Shown: positions 25,999 to 35,654, counted from the first letter of the stretch. The stretch is DNA of 64,000 nt from JACDHG01 sp963811585 (GCA_963811585.1 CAWERR010000009.1:310001-374000), one strand, 5' to 3'. A program made the numbers and translations. Notes: generated by a model not told the origin, from the sequence alone.

Positions 25999-28242
25999 AT
26001 GGTGAACAAAGCTGAGCAGAACGGACGATCTGGGGCGGTCGTTCGCGAGGAGCTCGAGAAGTTCGCGGCGCTGGTCGAGCACTCGACAGACTTCATCGCG
26101 ATGGCCGATGTCCAGGGCCGGGTCACCTACCTCAATCGCGCCGGTTGCGAGCTCGTCGGGCTCGACTCCATGGAGGCAGCCGTGGGCCGCGCCACGACAG
26201 ACTTCTTCACCGAGCCGGGGCGCGCCAAGTCCGACGAGATCGAGACTGCCGTCCGTGAGCAAGGATCATGGCAGGGTGAGAGCGAGGTGCTCCACCAGCA
26301 GTCCGGTGAGGCGATCCCGGTGTCGGTCAGCTCGTTTGTCGTCCTTCACCCGGTGACCGGGGCTCCGTTCGCCCTCGCGACCGTTCAGCGCGACCTGCGC
26401 CAACGCAAACAGGTGGAGGAGGACCTGCGCACGTCCGCCCAGACCTTGCAGGAGCAGGTCACCGAGCAGCAAGCGCTGGCCAGGCTCAACCATGAGGCGT
26501 TGACCTCGGACCTGCAGCGGTTGTTGCTCGACTCGCTGGAGGCGATCCAGCAGGCGACTGGGGCGAGCCACGTCCAAGCCTTGCAGCTGACCGAGGAAGG
26601 TGACGGGCTGACCTTGGCTTGGGCCGTCGGCGGGCGCGGCGGCGGACCCCTCCCCCTGCGCGTGTTGTTGGACTCCCAGGCAGGTGAGGCTATCCGTCTC
26701 GACGCCGCGATCGAGTCCGTCGACCTCCTGGCGGAGACCCGTTTCGACACCAATGCTGAGCCGTGGACTGAGTTCGACTCGGCCCTGTCTGTGCCGGTGG
26801 CTGGGCCGGCTGGCACGTGGGGAGCGCTGGTCGTGCTCAGAGACAGCCCGCATCACTGGCCCCGGCACGAGGTCGAGTTCGTCCGGGGAGTGGCTTCTTC
26901 CATCACGGGCGCGTTGCACCGGATGGATCTCGAGGAAAGCCTGCGGCGTCAGGCCCTCCACGACACCTTGACCCACCTCCCGAACCGGGCGCTGCTGCTC
27001 AACCGGATCGAGCGTGCCCTCGAAGTTGCGACCCGCTACGACACGTGTACTGCCGTCCTGCTCATCGATCTTGACGAGTTCAAGGCCGTCAACGACAGCC
27101 TTGGCCACCTCGCCGGCGACGAGTTGCTCGTCAATCTCGCGCCGCGCCTGCGGGCCGCCGTTCGACCCGAGGACACGGTGGCGCGACTCGGCGGCGACGA
27201 GTTCGTGGTCCTGTGCGAGGGATTGGGCTCGGAGCTCGACGCGATCGAGATCGCCGAACGGCTTGCCTACACCTGGCGCGAACCAATCATGGTCAGTGGC
27301 CGCAACGTGCACATCACGGGATCCATCGGCATCTCTGTCGTCAAGGGATCCTCGTCAGACAGCGCAGCCATGCTCGGGGAGGCGGACATCGCCATGTACC
27401 GAGCCAAGCGGGCCGGTCACGGCGGCTACCGCGTCTTCGACGAAGGCCTCCGCACAGACATCCGAGCCCGGCTGACCCTGGCCAGTGAGCTCCGGTCGGC
27501 TCTGCGAAAGGGCCAGTTGACCGTCGCCTACCAGCCCGTCATCGATCTCCACACTCAGCAGGTCAGCAGCGTTGAAGCTTTGGCCAGGTGGACGGCGTCC
27601 GACGGTGCGGAGGTGGCCCCGATCGAGTTCATCAAGGTGGCAGAGGAGACCGGCCAGATCGCGCAGCTCGGGGAGTGGGTCCTGCGGCGTGCCTGCGCAG
27701 ACGCAGTTGCCTGGCAGCGGACTGCCCCCGTCGGCGTACACGTCAACGTGAGCGCGTTGCAGCTGTCTCTCCCGGACTTCGTGTCGACTGTCGCCGACGC
27801 CCTCGGCCAAACCGGATTGCCACCTGACCTGTTGGGCTTGGAGGTGACGGAGTCGGTCCTGATGGACGGCGACGAGAGCGCGAAGTCGACCATTGCCAAG
27901 CTCTGCGCGTCGGGTACCAAGCTGATGCTGGACGACTTCGGCACCGGCTACAGCTCGCTGTCGTACCTGCAGCGGTTCCCCCATCTCGACGCGCTCAAGA
28001 TCGATCGATCCTTTGTCGGCTCGGCCGCGGAAGAGCAGGCCGAGCAGATCATCCGGGCCATCGTTGAGCTCGCCCACGCATTTGGTCTGGCGGTGATCGC
28101 GGAGGGCGTCGAGACCGATGAGCAACTGCGCTTGGTGCAGGGCCTCGGCTGCGATTTTGCCCAGGGGTATCTGTTCTCACGACCTGTCCCGGTGGGACAG
28201 CTGGCCGAAGCGATCGCACGCGTGAACGGGCACGCCGCGTAA
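25999..28242 (+). CDS. PAS-GAF-GGDEF-EAL cyclic-di-GMP protein
   Basis: 747 residues from ATG 25999 (GGGAG eight bases upstream). Domains in order: PAS (about 20-125; FIAMADVQGRVTYLNRAGCE), a short coiled linker, GAF (about 165-305), GGDEF (about 320-475; intact GGDEF at 398-402 in RLGGDEFVVL), EAL (about 490-740; EALAR at 526-530, HVNVSALQL, LEVTESVLM, MLDDFGTGYSSL, ALKIDRSF, AEGVETDEQ). All signature residues for both synthesis and breakdown of c-di-GMP are present, so either or both activities are possible. The absence of membrane helices points to a cytoplasmic sensor. No neighbouring effector seen. Confidence 0.92.
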   Translation: MVNKAEQNGRSGAVVREELEKFAALVEHSTDFIAMADVQGRVTYLNRAGCELVGLDSMEAAVGRATTDFFTEPGRAKSDEIETAVREQGSWQGESEVLHQQSGEAIPVSVSSFVVLHPVTGAPFALATVQRDLRQRKQVEEDLRTSAQTLQEQVTEQQALARLNHEALTSDLQRLLLDSLEAIQQATGASHVQALQLTEEGDGLTLAWAVGGRGGGPLPLRVLLDSQAGEAIRLDAAIESVDLLAETRFDTNAEPWTEFDSALSVPVAGPAGTWGALVVLRDSPHHWPRHEVEFVRGVASSITGALHRMDLEESLRRQALHDTLTHLPNRALLLNRIERALEVATRYDTCTAVLLIDLDEFKAVNDSLGHLAGDELLVNLAPRLRAAVRPEDTVARLGGDEFVVLCEGLGSELDAIEIAERLAYTWREPIMVSGRNVHITGSIGISVVKGSSSDSAAMLGEADIAMYRAKRAGHGGYRVFDEGLRTDIRARLTLASELRSALRKGQLTVAYQPVIDLHTQQVSSVEALARWTASDGAEVAPIEFIKVAEETGQIAQLGEWVLRRACADAVAWQRTAPVGVHVNVSALQLSLPDFVSTVADALGQTGLPPDLLGLEVTESVLMDGDESAKSTIAKLCASGTKLMLDDFGTGYSSLSYLQRFPHLDALKIDRSFVGSAAEEQAEQIIRAIVELAHAFGLAVIAEGVETDEQLRLVQGLGCDFAQGYLFSRPVPVGQLAEAIARVNGHAA

Positions 28243-28319
28243 CTCCGGGCTAAGTTGCACGTTATGACAGGCATCACCTCATCGGGGATGAATGTTGTCA
28301 CGAACGAGAGGCCACAGTT

Positions 28320-31300
28320 ATGCCGTCCAAGTCACGTCCAGCCGTACGTCGTATCGGCGCCATCGCAATTGCGGGCCTGCTAGCAAGCCTCTCGCAGCTC
28401 CCAACCGGTAGCGCCGCTGCTCCGAATGCGCCCGGCAGCCTCGCCGTTGTGGATCCCGATGCGTTCGTCGGATGGGGCGACAGCCCGCTGGCATCGGAGG
28501 ACGTCGACACCCGTGGTGCCGTCCAGCCGACTGCGGCCCAGCGCTCGGCGGCGTCGGCTCTCGACGCCAGCGTCCGGTGGAACCGGTTCGGCACCCCCTC
28601 GTCGATCTTCGCGTCCGACGGGCAGCTGGGCACGGGCGGCGCCGGAGGTGCGGCCGCTGACGCTCGTGGCTGGTTGCGCGCCAACAGGGCCGTCTTCGGC
28701 CTTGCGGCTGCACGGTTCGACGCGGCCGCGCTCGAGGTGGTCAGCGAGCAGAAGTTTGCAGACAGTGGGGCACGGGCGGTCTTGTTCCGCCAGGTGTTCG
28801 ACGGTCTCGCGCCGGCGATCTCCAGCATGGTGACGGTCGGCGTCACGAACAACAGGATTGTGTACGTCTCGTCTTCGCTCACCCGCACTGGTGCGACCAC
28901 AGTTGCAGACCCCACACTCACCCCGCGTCAAGGCTGGCTTGCCGCTGCGGACTCCGTCGACGCGGGCGCCGCGCTTACCGACATCACCGGCTTCATCACC
29001 AAGAACGGCTGGAGTCGCTTCAAGGTGGCCGGGATGGACCAGGAGCAGCAGGTGCGCCTGCGGGCTCTGGCCACCGCGAACGGGACCGTTCGCCCGGTCT
29101 ACGAAGCCAACGTGGTTGACGTCAGCGGGGGCGATGCGTCGGCATACACCGTCATGGTCGACGCCGTGAGTGGCGCCGTGCGCTACCGCGAAAGCCTCGT
29201 CGAGCACGCCGGCGGGCTCGACGAGTCCGCAACTGGTGGCCTCGCCGCGACCGAGTCAAGCAACCTCATCCAGGGCGAGATCACCGCGACCGAGTGCGGC
29301 CCTGCACACGACATCGTGCTGAGCGACAACCTCACGAAGCAGATCGTCGTGTCTGCGGGCGCCGCCGTGACGACCAACGACATCGTCATCAAGCTCTTTG
29401 CGCCCGGTGGTGCCCTGCTCACCTCGGCCGACACCGGCACCAGCCCCGAGGTGTTGACGTATGCCGCGGCCTTGATCCCCGCCGGCACTTACACCACTCA
29501 GGTCTGCCCGTTCGACGCACCTACGGTTCCGTTCGTCCCGCCGGGCACGTACGCCGGCAACGTGACGACGTCGAACGCCACTACACCGCCTGTCGAGCTG
29601 CCATACCCGCCGCGCTGGAAGTACTTCGCCGCGAACCCGGCACTCAACTTCGCCCCCGACCACACGCCGACCAACAGCGTGACCGGCTGCTGGGTGACTC
29701 GCTTCCAGGGCAGTGATGTGCCAGGTTGTACGACGCCGCCAGGCAGCCTCAACAACCTCGCTGCCCGGGCGCCGTGGGACTACAGCTTCACCACTCGCGA
29801 ACCGACGCTCACGACCAGCGGGAACGCTGCCAACACTCGCGAAGCGTGGCTGAGCCCGCTGACCCCCGGCGGCGGCCAGGCGCCGACCTCGCCGGAGCGG
29901 ATGTACACCGACACCTTCACCGACGCCTGGAACAACTCCAAGTGTGACCCGACCGGCCTCGTCCCCGGTGGCAACGACATCAACGCCTCGGTGACAAACC
30001 TGTTCGTCCAGCACAACCGGATGCATGACTACTCGTACTTCCTCGGCTTCACCGAGGAGAACTACAACATGCAGGTCGACAACCTCGGGCAGAACCCTGA
30101 CCCGAGCCGGCAGAACGACCCCGAGGTCGGGAACGCTCAGGCGGGTGCGATTTCCGGAGGCTCGCCGTCATACCTGGGTCGCGACAACGCGAACCAGATC
30201 ACGTTGCAGGACGGCATCCCCGGCATCACCAACCAGTACCTGTTCCAGCCGATCGCCGCGGCGTTCTACTCGCCGTGCGTCGATGGCGGGTTCGACATGA
30301 GTGTGGTCGGCCACGAGTACACCCACGCCATCAGCAACCGGATGATTGGTGGCCCTGATGAGGGGATCACCTCTGAGCAGGGCGGTGCCATGGGCGAGTC
30401 CTGGGGTGACCTGGTCGGCATGGAGTACCTCTTCTCGCACGGCTACTCAACCGGCACGAGCCCGTTCGTTGTTGGTCCGTACGCCACCGGCAATGCCACC
30501 GCCGGCATCCGCGACTACGCGATCGACACGAACCCGTTGCACTACGGCGACTACGGTTTCGACAGCACTGGGCCAGAGGTCCACGCTGACGGCGAGATCT
30601 GGAATGCCGTCCAGTACGACGTCCGTCAAGCCCTCGTGAACAAGTGGAATGCTGCGTTCCCCTACACCAACAAGCCTCTCCAGCTTGCCTGCGCGCAGGG
30701 CACTGGGACATCGTCGCCGCTTCCGTCGACACAGTGCCCCGGTAACCGGCGTTGGGTGCAGCTCATGTTCGATGCCTTCCTGCTCCAGCAGGGTGCGACA
30801 AGCATGTTGGATGCACGGGACGCGATGCTCGCCGCCGACCAGATGCGCTACGGCGGCGCGAACCAGGCAGCACTGTGGCTCGGCTTCGCTCGCAACGGCA
30901 TGGGCAGCGACGCGTTGACCCCCACCGCCGACTCCGACGAGCCGACGCCCGGCTACCAGTCGCCGTTCGCCACCGAGGCGACCGTGAGGTTCACCGCGCG
31001 GGCGATGGATCAAGCCAACACACCTCTCGCCCCCGGAGCCTTCTACATCGGCAACTACCAGGCCCGGGTCACACCGGTAGCAGACACGATCGGGTCCACC
31101 AGCCTCGACAACGTCGTGCAGCTCACGCCCGGCACCTACCCGGTGCTCTTCCGGGGTACCGGGCAGGGCCTGAAGCGGTTCTCGATCACCGTGACGGCAG
31201 GGCAGACGCTCAACCGACAACTGCAGGTGGCCACCAACCTGGCTTCGCAGTCCAGCGGCGCGACCATTGCCTCGTCGAGTCCGGGCAGCCTCAACCCGGA

Positions 31301-31868
31301 GAGTCTGATCGACGACTCTGAGGGCACCAACTGGGCTGGTATCAACGAGACTGAAAGCGTCGACACGAGCGGAAGCAACCCGTACGTCGTCGTCGACCTC
31401 GCCGGTGGCAGCCACGTCATCCGTGAAGTCAGGGTCAGCGCGATGCTCCGCCCAGCCGATGCGGCCCCGAGCGACGTACCACTCGCCGCAGACCCCGATG
31501 CGGGCTCACGGTTCACGGCTCTTCGCAAGTTCGCGATCGAGACGTGCGTCCAGAGCGCCACCAACGCGTGCACCACGCCGTCGGCGGTATGGACCCGGAT
31601 TTACACGAGCGCGAACGACGCCTTCCCGGCGATCGCTCCCCGCCCGGTTGCACCGAACCTCAACCTGCGCACGTTCAACATCCCCGACAGGGCCGCAACT
31701 CACGTGAGGCTGGTGGCTCTCGAGAACCAGTGCACAGGGTTCAGCGGGTATGCCGGAGAGCAGGACAACGACCCGCTCAACGACACCGACTGCAAGGCTG
31801 CCTCGGACCGCGACCAGTCGGTGCGGGCTGCCGAGCTGCAGGTGTTCGGGACCATCGTCGCCCCCTAG
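28320..31868 (+). CDS. Secreted M36 (fungalysin-like) metalloprotease
   Basis: 1182 residues. A Sec signal (residues 1-35, AIAGLLASLSQLPTGSAAAP) is followed by an FTP-like propeptide region (to about 300), an extra beta domain (about 300-430), then the catalytic domain with HEYTH at 665-669 and the downstream Glu in GESWGDLVGMEYL; NLFVQHNRMHDYSYFLGFTE is typical of fungalysins. The last 200 residues (from LASQSSGATIASSSPGS) look like a discoidin/F5-F8-type binding module with CTTPSAVW and CTGFSGYAGEQ. Expected role: extracellular protein degradation. GAGAGG precedes the ATG. Intact, directly after the frameshift-rich region. Confidence 0.9.
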   Translation: MPSKSRPAVRRIGAIAIAGLLASLSQLPTGSAAAPNAPGSLAVVDPDAFVGWGDSPLASEDVDTRGAVQPTAAQRSAASALDASVRWNRFGTPSSIFASDGQLGTGGAGGAAADARGWLRANRAVFGLAAARFDAAALEVVSEQKFADSGARAVLFRQVFDGLAPAISSMVTVGVTNNRIVYVSSSLTRTGATTVADPTLTPRQGWLAAADSVDAGAALTDITGFITKNGWSRFKVAGMDQEQQVRLRALATANGTVRPVYEANVVDVSGGDASAYTVMVDAVSGAVRYRESLVEHAGGLDESATGGLAATESSNLIQGEITATECGPAHDIVLSDNLTKQIVVSAGAAVTTNDIVIKLFAPGGALLTSADTGTSPEVLTYAAALIPAGTYTTQVCPFDAPTVPFVPPGTYAGNVTTSNATTPPVELPYPPRWKYFAANPALNFAPDHTPTNSVTGCWVTRFQGSDVPGCTTPPGSLNNLAARAPWDYSFTTREPTLTTSGNAANTREAWLSPLTPGGGQAPTSPERMYTDTFTDAWNNSKCDPTGLVPGGNDINASVTNLFVQHNRMHDYSYFLGFTEENYNMQVDNLGQNPDPSRQNDPEVGNAQAGAISGGSPSYLGRDNANQITLQDGIPGITNQYLFQPIAAAFYSPCVDGGFDMSVVGHEYTHAISNRMIGGPDEGITSEQGGAMGESWGDLVGMEYLFSHGYSTGTSPFVVGPYATGNATAGIRDYAIDTNPLHYGDYGFDSTGPEVHADGEIWNAVQYDVRQALVNKWNAAFPYTNKPLQLACAQGTGTSSPLPSTQCPGNRRWVQLMFDAFLLQQGATSMLDARDAMLAADQMRYGGANQAALWLGFARNGMGSDALTPTADSDEPTPGYQSPFATEATVRFTARAMDQANTPLAPGAFYIGNYQARVTPVADTIGSTSLDNVVQLTPGTYPVLFRGTGQGLKRFSITVTAGQTLNRQLQVATNLASQSSGATIASSSPGSLNPESLIDDSEGTNWAGINETESVDTSGSNPYVVVDLAGGSHVIREVRVSAMLRPADAAPSDVPLAADPDAGSRFTALRKFAIETCVQSATNACTTPSAVWTRIYTSANDAFPAIAPRPVAPNLNLRTFNIPDRAATHVRLVALENQCTGFSGYAGEQDNDPLNDTDCKAASDRDQSVRAAELQVFGTIVAP

Positions 31869-31885
31869 CCGTCGCGCCACCGCCT

Positions 31886-31914
31886 AGAGGTCGCCCCTCA
31901 CCCAGGCGACCTCT
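31886..31914 (+). terminator. Strong hairpin terminator after the protease gene
   Basis: AGAGGTCGCC (31886-31895) and GGCGACCTCT (31905-31914), a perfect 10-bp stem with a 9-base loop, 17 bases after the stop. No T-run. Confidence 0.65.
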
Positions 31915-31935
31915 TCGGCGTGCGGCGCCACGTCA

Positions 31936-31941
31936 TACAGT
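31936..31941 (+). promoter_or_regulatory. -10 box for leaderless DUF2277 mRNA
   Basis: TACAGT, six bases before the ATG at 31948. It also separates this gene from the protease terminator. Confidence 0.5.
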
Positions 31942-31947
31942 GGGGGT

Positions 31948-32223
31948 ATGTGCCGCAACATCAAGCCCCTCCATAACTTCGAGCCGCCCGCATCCGAGTC
32001 CGAGATGCAGGCAGCCGCGACTCAGTACGTCCGCAAGGTTGCGGGTGTGTCCAAGCCGTCAGCGGCGAACGTTGAGGCGTTCGACCGGGCGGTAGCCGAG
32101 GTGACGGCCGCGACAGAGCGGCTGCTCGACAGCCTGGTGACCCGCGCCCCCAAACGCGACCGTGAGGTCGAAGCAGCCAAGGCGCGGGAGCGCAGCCAGA
32201 AGAGGTTCCCTCAGTCTGCCTAA
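31948..32223 (+). CDS. DUF2277 domain-containing protein
   Basis: 91 residues. The family pattern MCRNIKPLHNFEPPASESEM, AAATQYVRKVAGVSKPSAAN and FDRAVAEVTAATERLLDSLV is complete. Small, charged, soluble, function unknown; the conserved MCRNIK start fixes the initiation codon. It converges with the YtxH-like gene 8 bases away. Confidence 0.9.
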   Translation: MCRNIKPLHNFEPPASESEMQAAATQYVRKVAGVSKPSAANVEAFDRAVAEVTAATERLLDSLVTRAPKRDREVEAAKARERSQKRFPQSA

Positions 32224-32230
32224 CGGGCGA

Positions 32231-32530
32231 TCAGGGCAGCGTGCCTTGAGGCCCGGCGATGTTCGGGTTGTCGGAGACGTCAGCGGAGTCCTTGCTGATC
32301 TTCGACTGGACCGCGCCGGCGGCCTTCTTGGCAGCCTCTCCTAGCTTCTCGCCGGCGACCGGACCCTTGTCTCGCGCGAGGTCCTGCGCGTCTTGGGCTG
32401 CCTGCTGCACCGTGGGGTTCGTCCAGAACTGCTGGGCCAGATGGGTGATCTGGTCGTAGCGTTCCCGACCGGCACGGGCACCGAGGACATAGCCGGTGGC
32501 CCCGGCGGCGAGAAGTAGCAGCTTGCTCAT
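32231..32530 (-). CDS. YtxH-like small membrane protein
   Basis: 99 residues, start ATG 32530 with GGAGG upstream. The beginning SKLLLLAAGATGYVLGARAG is one membrane span with a Gly-rich patch, followed by RERYDQITHLAQQFWTNPTV and an Ala/Lys/Asp-rich amphipathic helix (AQDAQDLARDKGPVAGEKLG). This is typical of actinobacterial YtxH/DUF3618-neighbour proteins. Longer upstream frames are unlikely. Role in the envelope is unknown. Confidence 0.75.
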   Translation of the reverse strand: MSKLLLLAAGATGYVLGARAGRERYDQITHLAQQFWTNPTVQQAAQDAQDLARDKGPVAGEKLGEAAKKAAGAVQSKISKDSADVSDNPNIAGPQGTLP

Positions 32531-32693
32531 GGTGGTTCCTCCACGTGATCGCGCAGACGTCTGGGTGACAGGCGCCCGGTGGGGCGGTACGGGCGTTGTG
32601 CCCAGCCGTTCCCGTTCAAAACATCCAGTTCCGCATGCCGACATGCGTGTGGCCCGGTACCGAGCCCGAGCCACACGCCGTCAGTGGAGGAGA

Positions 32694-33827
32694 TCAGCCT
32701 CCGAAGATCCGCATGATCGAACCGCTCCAGGCGGGGTTCCCACCGAAGCCGGTGGACGGCGAGATCGAGAACGCCGAGACGTACACCTTGCCGTTGCGTA
32801 CCGCGATCCCGGCAGGGAACGGCACCTTGCGGTAGCTGCGGTCACCGTCAGGCGACACCTTGACGACGCGACCCGGGAAGCAGGTCGGGATCTGGTCGAA
32901 CCCGCAGTTGCCACCGAACAGCTCGCTGACGTAGAGGGTGCCGTCCTTGCCGCGTGCGACGCCAGTGACCGTCGTGAAGCCGCCCCAGAACCGCATCGGG
33001 TTGCCCTGCCGGTCGAACTTCCAGACCCTCGCCTTGCCCGGGATCTCCGAGTGGAGCTCGCCGACGTAGATCTTGCCGTCGTAGCCGCGCGCCAGGGAAG
33101 TCGGAACTGCGTCGACCCGCGGGCCGTACTCCGGCATCACAGCCCACACGCGTGCCTTGCCGCCCCGCACCTTGGCGATGAAGTCGCCCGCGGCGTCGGC
33201 CACGAGGACCTGGTTGCGTAGGGCGAGAACGGCGTAGGGGTTGGAGTCGAAGCCCTCGCCGTCTGGGTCAGCACGCCGCTCGAGCGCGGTGATGTTGGCG
33301 ACGGCGCGCATCGGCTGGCCGATGTGCCGCTTCAACAGCTTGCCCGCCTGGCGACCTGGCAGACCCTCGGGGATCAGGTCCGGCGGAGCGAACGTGATGA
33401 TCGCGAAGTAGCCGCCGTTGACTCGCTTGCTGGCGCCGTCGGATCCGGTGGCGAAGCTGCCGTCCGCCCCGGCGCCCGACAGCAGGCCCGTCATAACGTG
33501 GCGCGCGTTACCGTTGTGGATCCGGGTGACCTTGCCGGTCTTGCCGATGCACGTGCGGTTCTCGCCGCTTCCGGTGCAGTTGTCCGGGTCATTGGACCCG
33601 TGGCCGGCTTCCGCGACGAGCAGGTCGCCGTTGGGCAGGATGCTCAACTGGCGGGGGTTGTCGAGGCCAGAGATGACGACGCTCTTGTTGGCACGCGGCG
33701 CGTTCTGGGTGGGTGATGGAGCAGCATTGACACCGCCCGGGACCGTAGTGGTGGCAATCAGGGCAGCGGCACAGGCGACGCCGATGGCGGCGAGCCTGGC
33801 CGTTCTGCGGTGTTTGAGCTGTGGCAT
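32694..33827 (-). CDS. Secreted ScyD/ScyE-like beta-propeller protein
   Basis: 377 residues. Signal peptide (about 1-36; LAAIGVACAAALIATTTVPG). The body is a six-bladed NHL-like propeller: GLDNPRQLSILPNGDLLVAE, DSNPYAVLALRNQVLVADAA, TSLARGYDGKIYVGELHSEI, VTGVARGKDGTLYVSELFGG and PFPAGIAVRNGKVYVSAFSI. This is the ScyD/ScyE family, first known from cyanobacterial scytonemin clusters, but common in actinobacteria without that pathway. No enzyme activity is implied. It stands alone. Confidence 0.85.
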   Translation of the reverse strand: MPQLKHRRTARLAAIGVACAAALIATTTVPGGVNAAPSPTQNAPRANKSVVISGLDNPRQLSILPNGDLLVAEAGHGSNDPDNCTGSGENRTCIGKTGKVTRIHNGNARHVMTGLLSGAGADGSFATGSDGASKRVNGGYFAIITFAPPDLIPEGLPGRQAGKLLKRHIGQPMRAVANITALERRADPDGEGFDSNPYAVLALRNQVLVADAAGDFIAKVRGGKARVWAVMPEYGPRVDAVPTSLARGYDGKIYVGELHSEIPGKARVWKFDRQGNPMRFWGGFTTVTGVARGKDGTLYVSELFGGNCGFDQIPTCFPGRVVKVSPDGDRSYRKVPFPAGIAVRNGKVYVSAFSISPSTGFGGNPAWSGSIMRIFGG

Positions 33828-34104
33828 AGGAGAATCCCCTCACTCTCAGAAGGTGCGACCGTACCGACGCACTGCCGGAGGGGATATGGCCCGGTTCTAC
33901 CAATCGGCCTGGCCCAACCTAACTAGTCCGAGGTGTCGTTTTTGGGAAATATCGGACTGCAGTCTGGACGACCTCACGGGGCGTGATCGTAAGACGTCAG
34001 GGCGTGACCAGCCGCACAGGCAATCCGTCGGCACGGACGGCGAGTGACCAGTCACGCAGGTGTCTCAGGGCGAACCGGTCGTGCCGCCGGTCACTCGGAC
34101 GAGG
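33828..34104. other. Intergenic region without a recognised gene
   Basis: No conserved reading frame, hairpin or repeat stands out here. A short gene (34105-34266) follows, and 34267-34478 also holds nothing convincing except a weak tRNA D-arm-like stretch at about 34404-34425. Confidence 0.4.
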
Positions 34105-34266
34105 TCAGGTCGCGGCACCGAGCAGCAGCCCGGCGACAGAAGCGCAGATGAAGGTCAGGAAGCAGAGCAGCCCGATGATCAGCGTCTCTGGCGCGAGCCA
34201 GCCGGACGCGCCGCTGGCAGCGTGAGGCCGCTTGGTGCGGCCTACGATGCTCATCCTGGTACTCAT
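34105..34266 (-). CDS. 53-residue small membrane protein
   Basis: Start ATG 34266, GAGG about nine bases upstream. The sequence begins MSTRMSIVGRTKRPHAASGA and continues with WLAPETLIIGLLCFLTFICA and VAGLLLGAAT, one long hydrophobic segment after a basic cytoplasmic start. Isolated between ScyD-like and AlkZ-like genes. No family recognised; supported only by start site, length and hydrophobic profile. Confidence 0.45.
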   Translation of the reverse strand: MSTRMSIVGRTKRPHAASGASGWLAPETLIIGLLCFLTFICASVAGLLLGAAT

Positions 34267-34478
34267 GTCCCACCCCTCGGCGCCTTCCGGTCCACTGTGG
34301 ATGCCGGGAAATTGATGCGCCTGTCTGATTCTCGCCCCACCTTGCCGTCGGCCAATCGCTGCGACACTCCGTTGGAGAAGAAATCAGCCGAACGGCCAGT
34401 ACAGGTGTGGCCGAGCGGCAGGCGCTTCGTCGAGGAGGAGCGCGGTGGCCGGGTTCTTGATACTCGCCTGGGACGTTG

Positions 34479-35654
34479 TCAGCCCGAGATCTCACGCTGC
34501 AACGGAGTGGGAAAGCTCGGGAGCACGCGAACGCCGTCGAGCCAGTCTGTGAGGTCGCCAGCCTGCGCCGCCACGCGATCAGCTGCGTCGCTGTCGATGT
34601 CATCGAGCAACCGTACGGCGACCTGGCCGTCGGGTCGCTGACCCCACCCGCCGACGACTCGGCCGTCGCACCACACCGTGGGTCCGGCGTTGCCGTTGCG
34701 GTCGAACAACAGGTCGCGGTGCGCTCCCAGATACCAGTCGCGGTCTTTCCACCCCATCGTCGTCGGGTCGAGCGAGGGCAGCAGCGCGACCCAGGGCTCG
34801 ATTGTCGAGCTGGGCTCGAGATCGTCGGGCAGCACGACGCCGACCTGGTCGGAGTCGAGGCTGACCTCGACGGCGTGCACATCGCGCAACGCGGCCTTGG
34901 TTTGTGCGACGGTCCAGCCGGTCCACCACTTCAGGTCGTCGTACGTCGCAGGGCCGAACGCGCGCAGCCAGTGCCGGGCGAGCTCCGCGCGAGCCTCGGG
35001 CGCTGGCAGGGGTGGTGCGGCGACCGCGTCGGGGCACCAGTCACGCATCAGGACCCAGCGAGGCTGCCGGTCGTGCCAGGCACCGCCCGGCCGGGCTCGC
35101 GTCACCTGACCCGACGCGGACAGGATTGTCATGACCCGGGTCACCACGCCGATGACCTGGGCCTTGTCCCCCGATCCGTAGGTCAGCCGTGCCTGCAAGG
35201 GAGGAACCTGCCTGGTGAGGTCGCGACCCGCCGTCGGTCCGAGCTTGTCCAGGGCTGCTACCGATGCGGCCTCGGCCGCAGCAACCCACGCGTCACCGTC
35301 GTCGGCAACTCCAGACTTGACGATCTCGCGAGCAAGGCCCCGCCGTTGCGTGGCGGCGATGTCGTCGCTCGCGGCGGCCTGGACGATCGGCAGCAGGTCG
35401 GTCGCGACAGCCCAGACCGTACGCCGCATGGCCATGTGCTTGACGATGGCGCGGTCGTCATACAGCGCCGCATCGACATCCGCGTGGGTGAGGTTGGCGA
35501 CCCGGGCACGCGCGGACAGGTACACCGATGCTGGGTCGGTGGAGTGGAGCCCGACCAGGGCGCGCGCGGCCGACCCGACATCCGGCGCGTTCGTAGCGAG
35601 GAGGTGCCGATTGCCGAGCCGGGCTCGACGATCGGCGGTGTCGATGTGTTGCAT
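34479..35654 (-). CDS. Winged-helix DNA-binding protein of the AlkZ/HTH_42 family
   Basis: 391 residues from ATG 35654 (GGAGG seven bases upstream; ATG 35660 is too close). Three winged-helix-like repeats: the family opening ARRHLLA-type DRRARLGNRHLLATN, ALVGLHSTDPASVYLSARAR, RRTVWAVATDLLPIVQAA, LTRVPPLQARLTYGSGDK, RPGGAWHDRQPRWVLMRDW and WTGWTVAQTKAAL. Proven relatives (AlkZ, YcaQ) are DNA glycosylases that repair cross-links and use a Gln-x-Gln or Gln-x-Asp pair. Here the corresponding place reads HSTD, so the chemistry may differ. The gene diverges from the Tat glycosidase gene. Confidence 0.78.
   Translation of the reverse strand: MQHIDTADRRARLGNRHLLATNAPDVGSAARALVGLHSTDPASVYLSARARVANLTHADVDAALYDDRAIVKHMAMRRTVWAVATDLLPIVQAAASDDIAATQRRGLAREIVKSGVADDGDAWVAAAEAASVAALDKLGPTAGRDLTRQVPPLQARLTYGSGDKAQVIGVVTRVMTILSASGQVTRARPGGAWHDRQPRWVLMRDWCPDAVAAPPLPAPEARAELARHWLRAFGPATYDDLKWWTGWTVAQTKAALRDVHAVEVSLDSDQVGVVLPDDLEPSSTIEPWVALLPSLDPTTMGWKDRDWYLGAHRDLLFDRNGNAGPTVWCDGRVVGGWGQRPDGQVAVRLLDDIDSDAADRVAAQAGDLTDWLDGVRVLPSFPTPLQREISG

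Noticed and set aside
32694..33827. Scytonemin biosynthesis locus
   Set aside because: Only the ScyD/ScyE-like propeller is present; no scytonemin enzymes are nearby and the family is widespread in actinobacteria.
34404..34425. tRNA-Ser/Leu-like fragment (GTGTGGCCGAGCGGCAGGCGC)
   Set aside because: Only a D-arm-like stretch is seen; acceptor, anticodon and T-arm do not pair.
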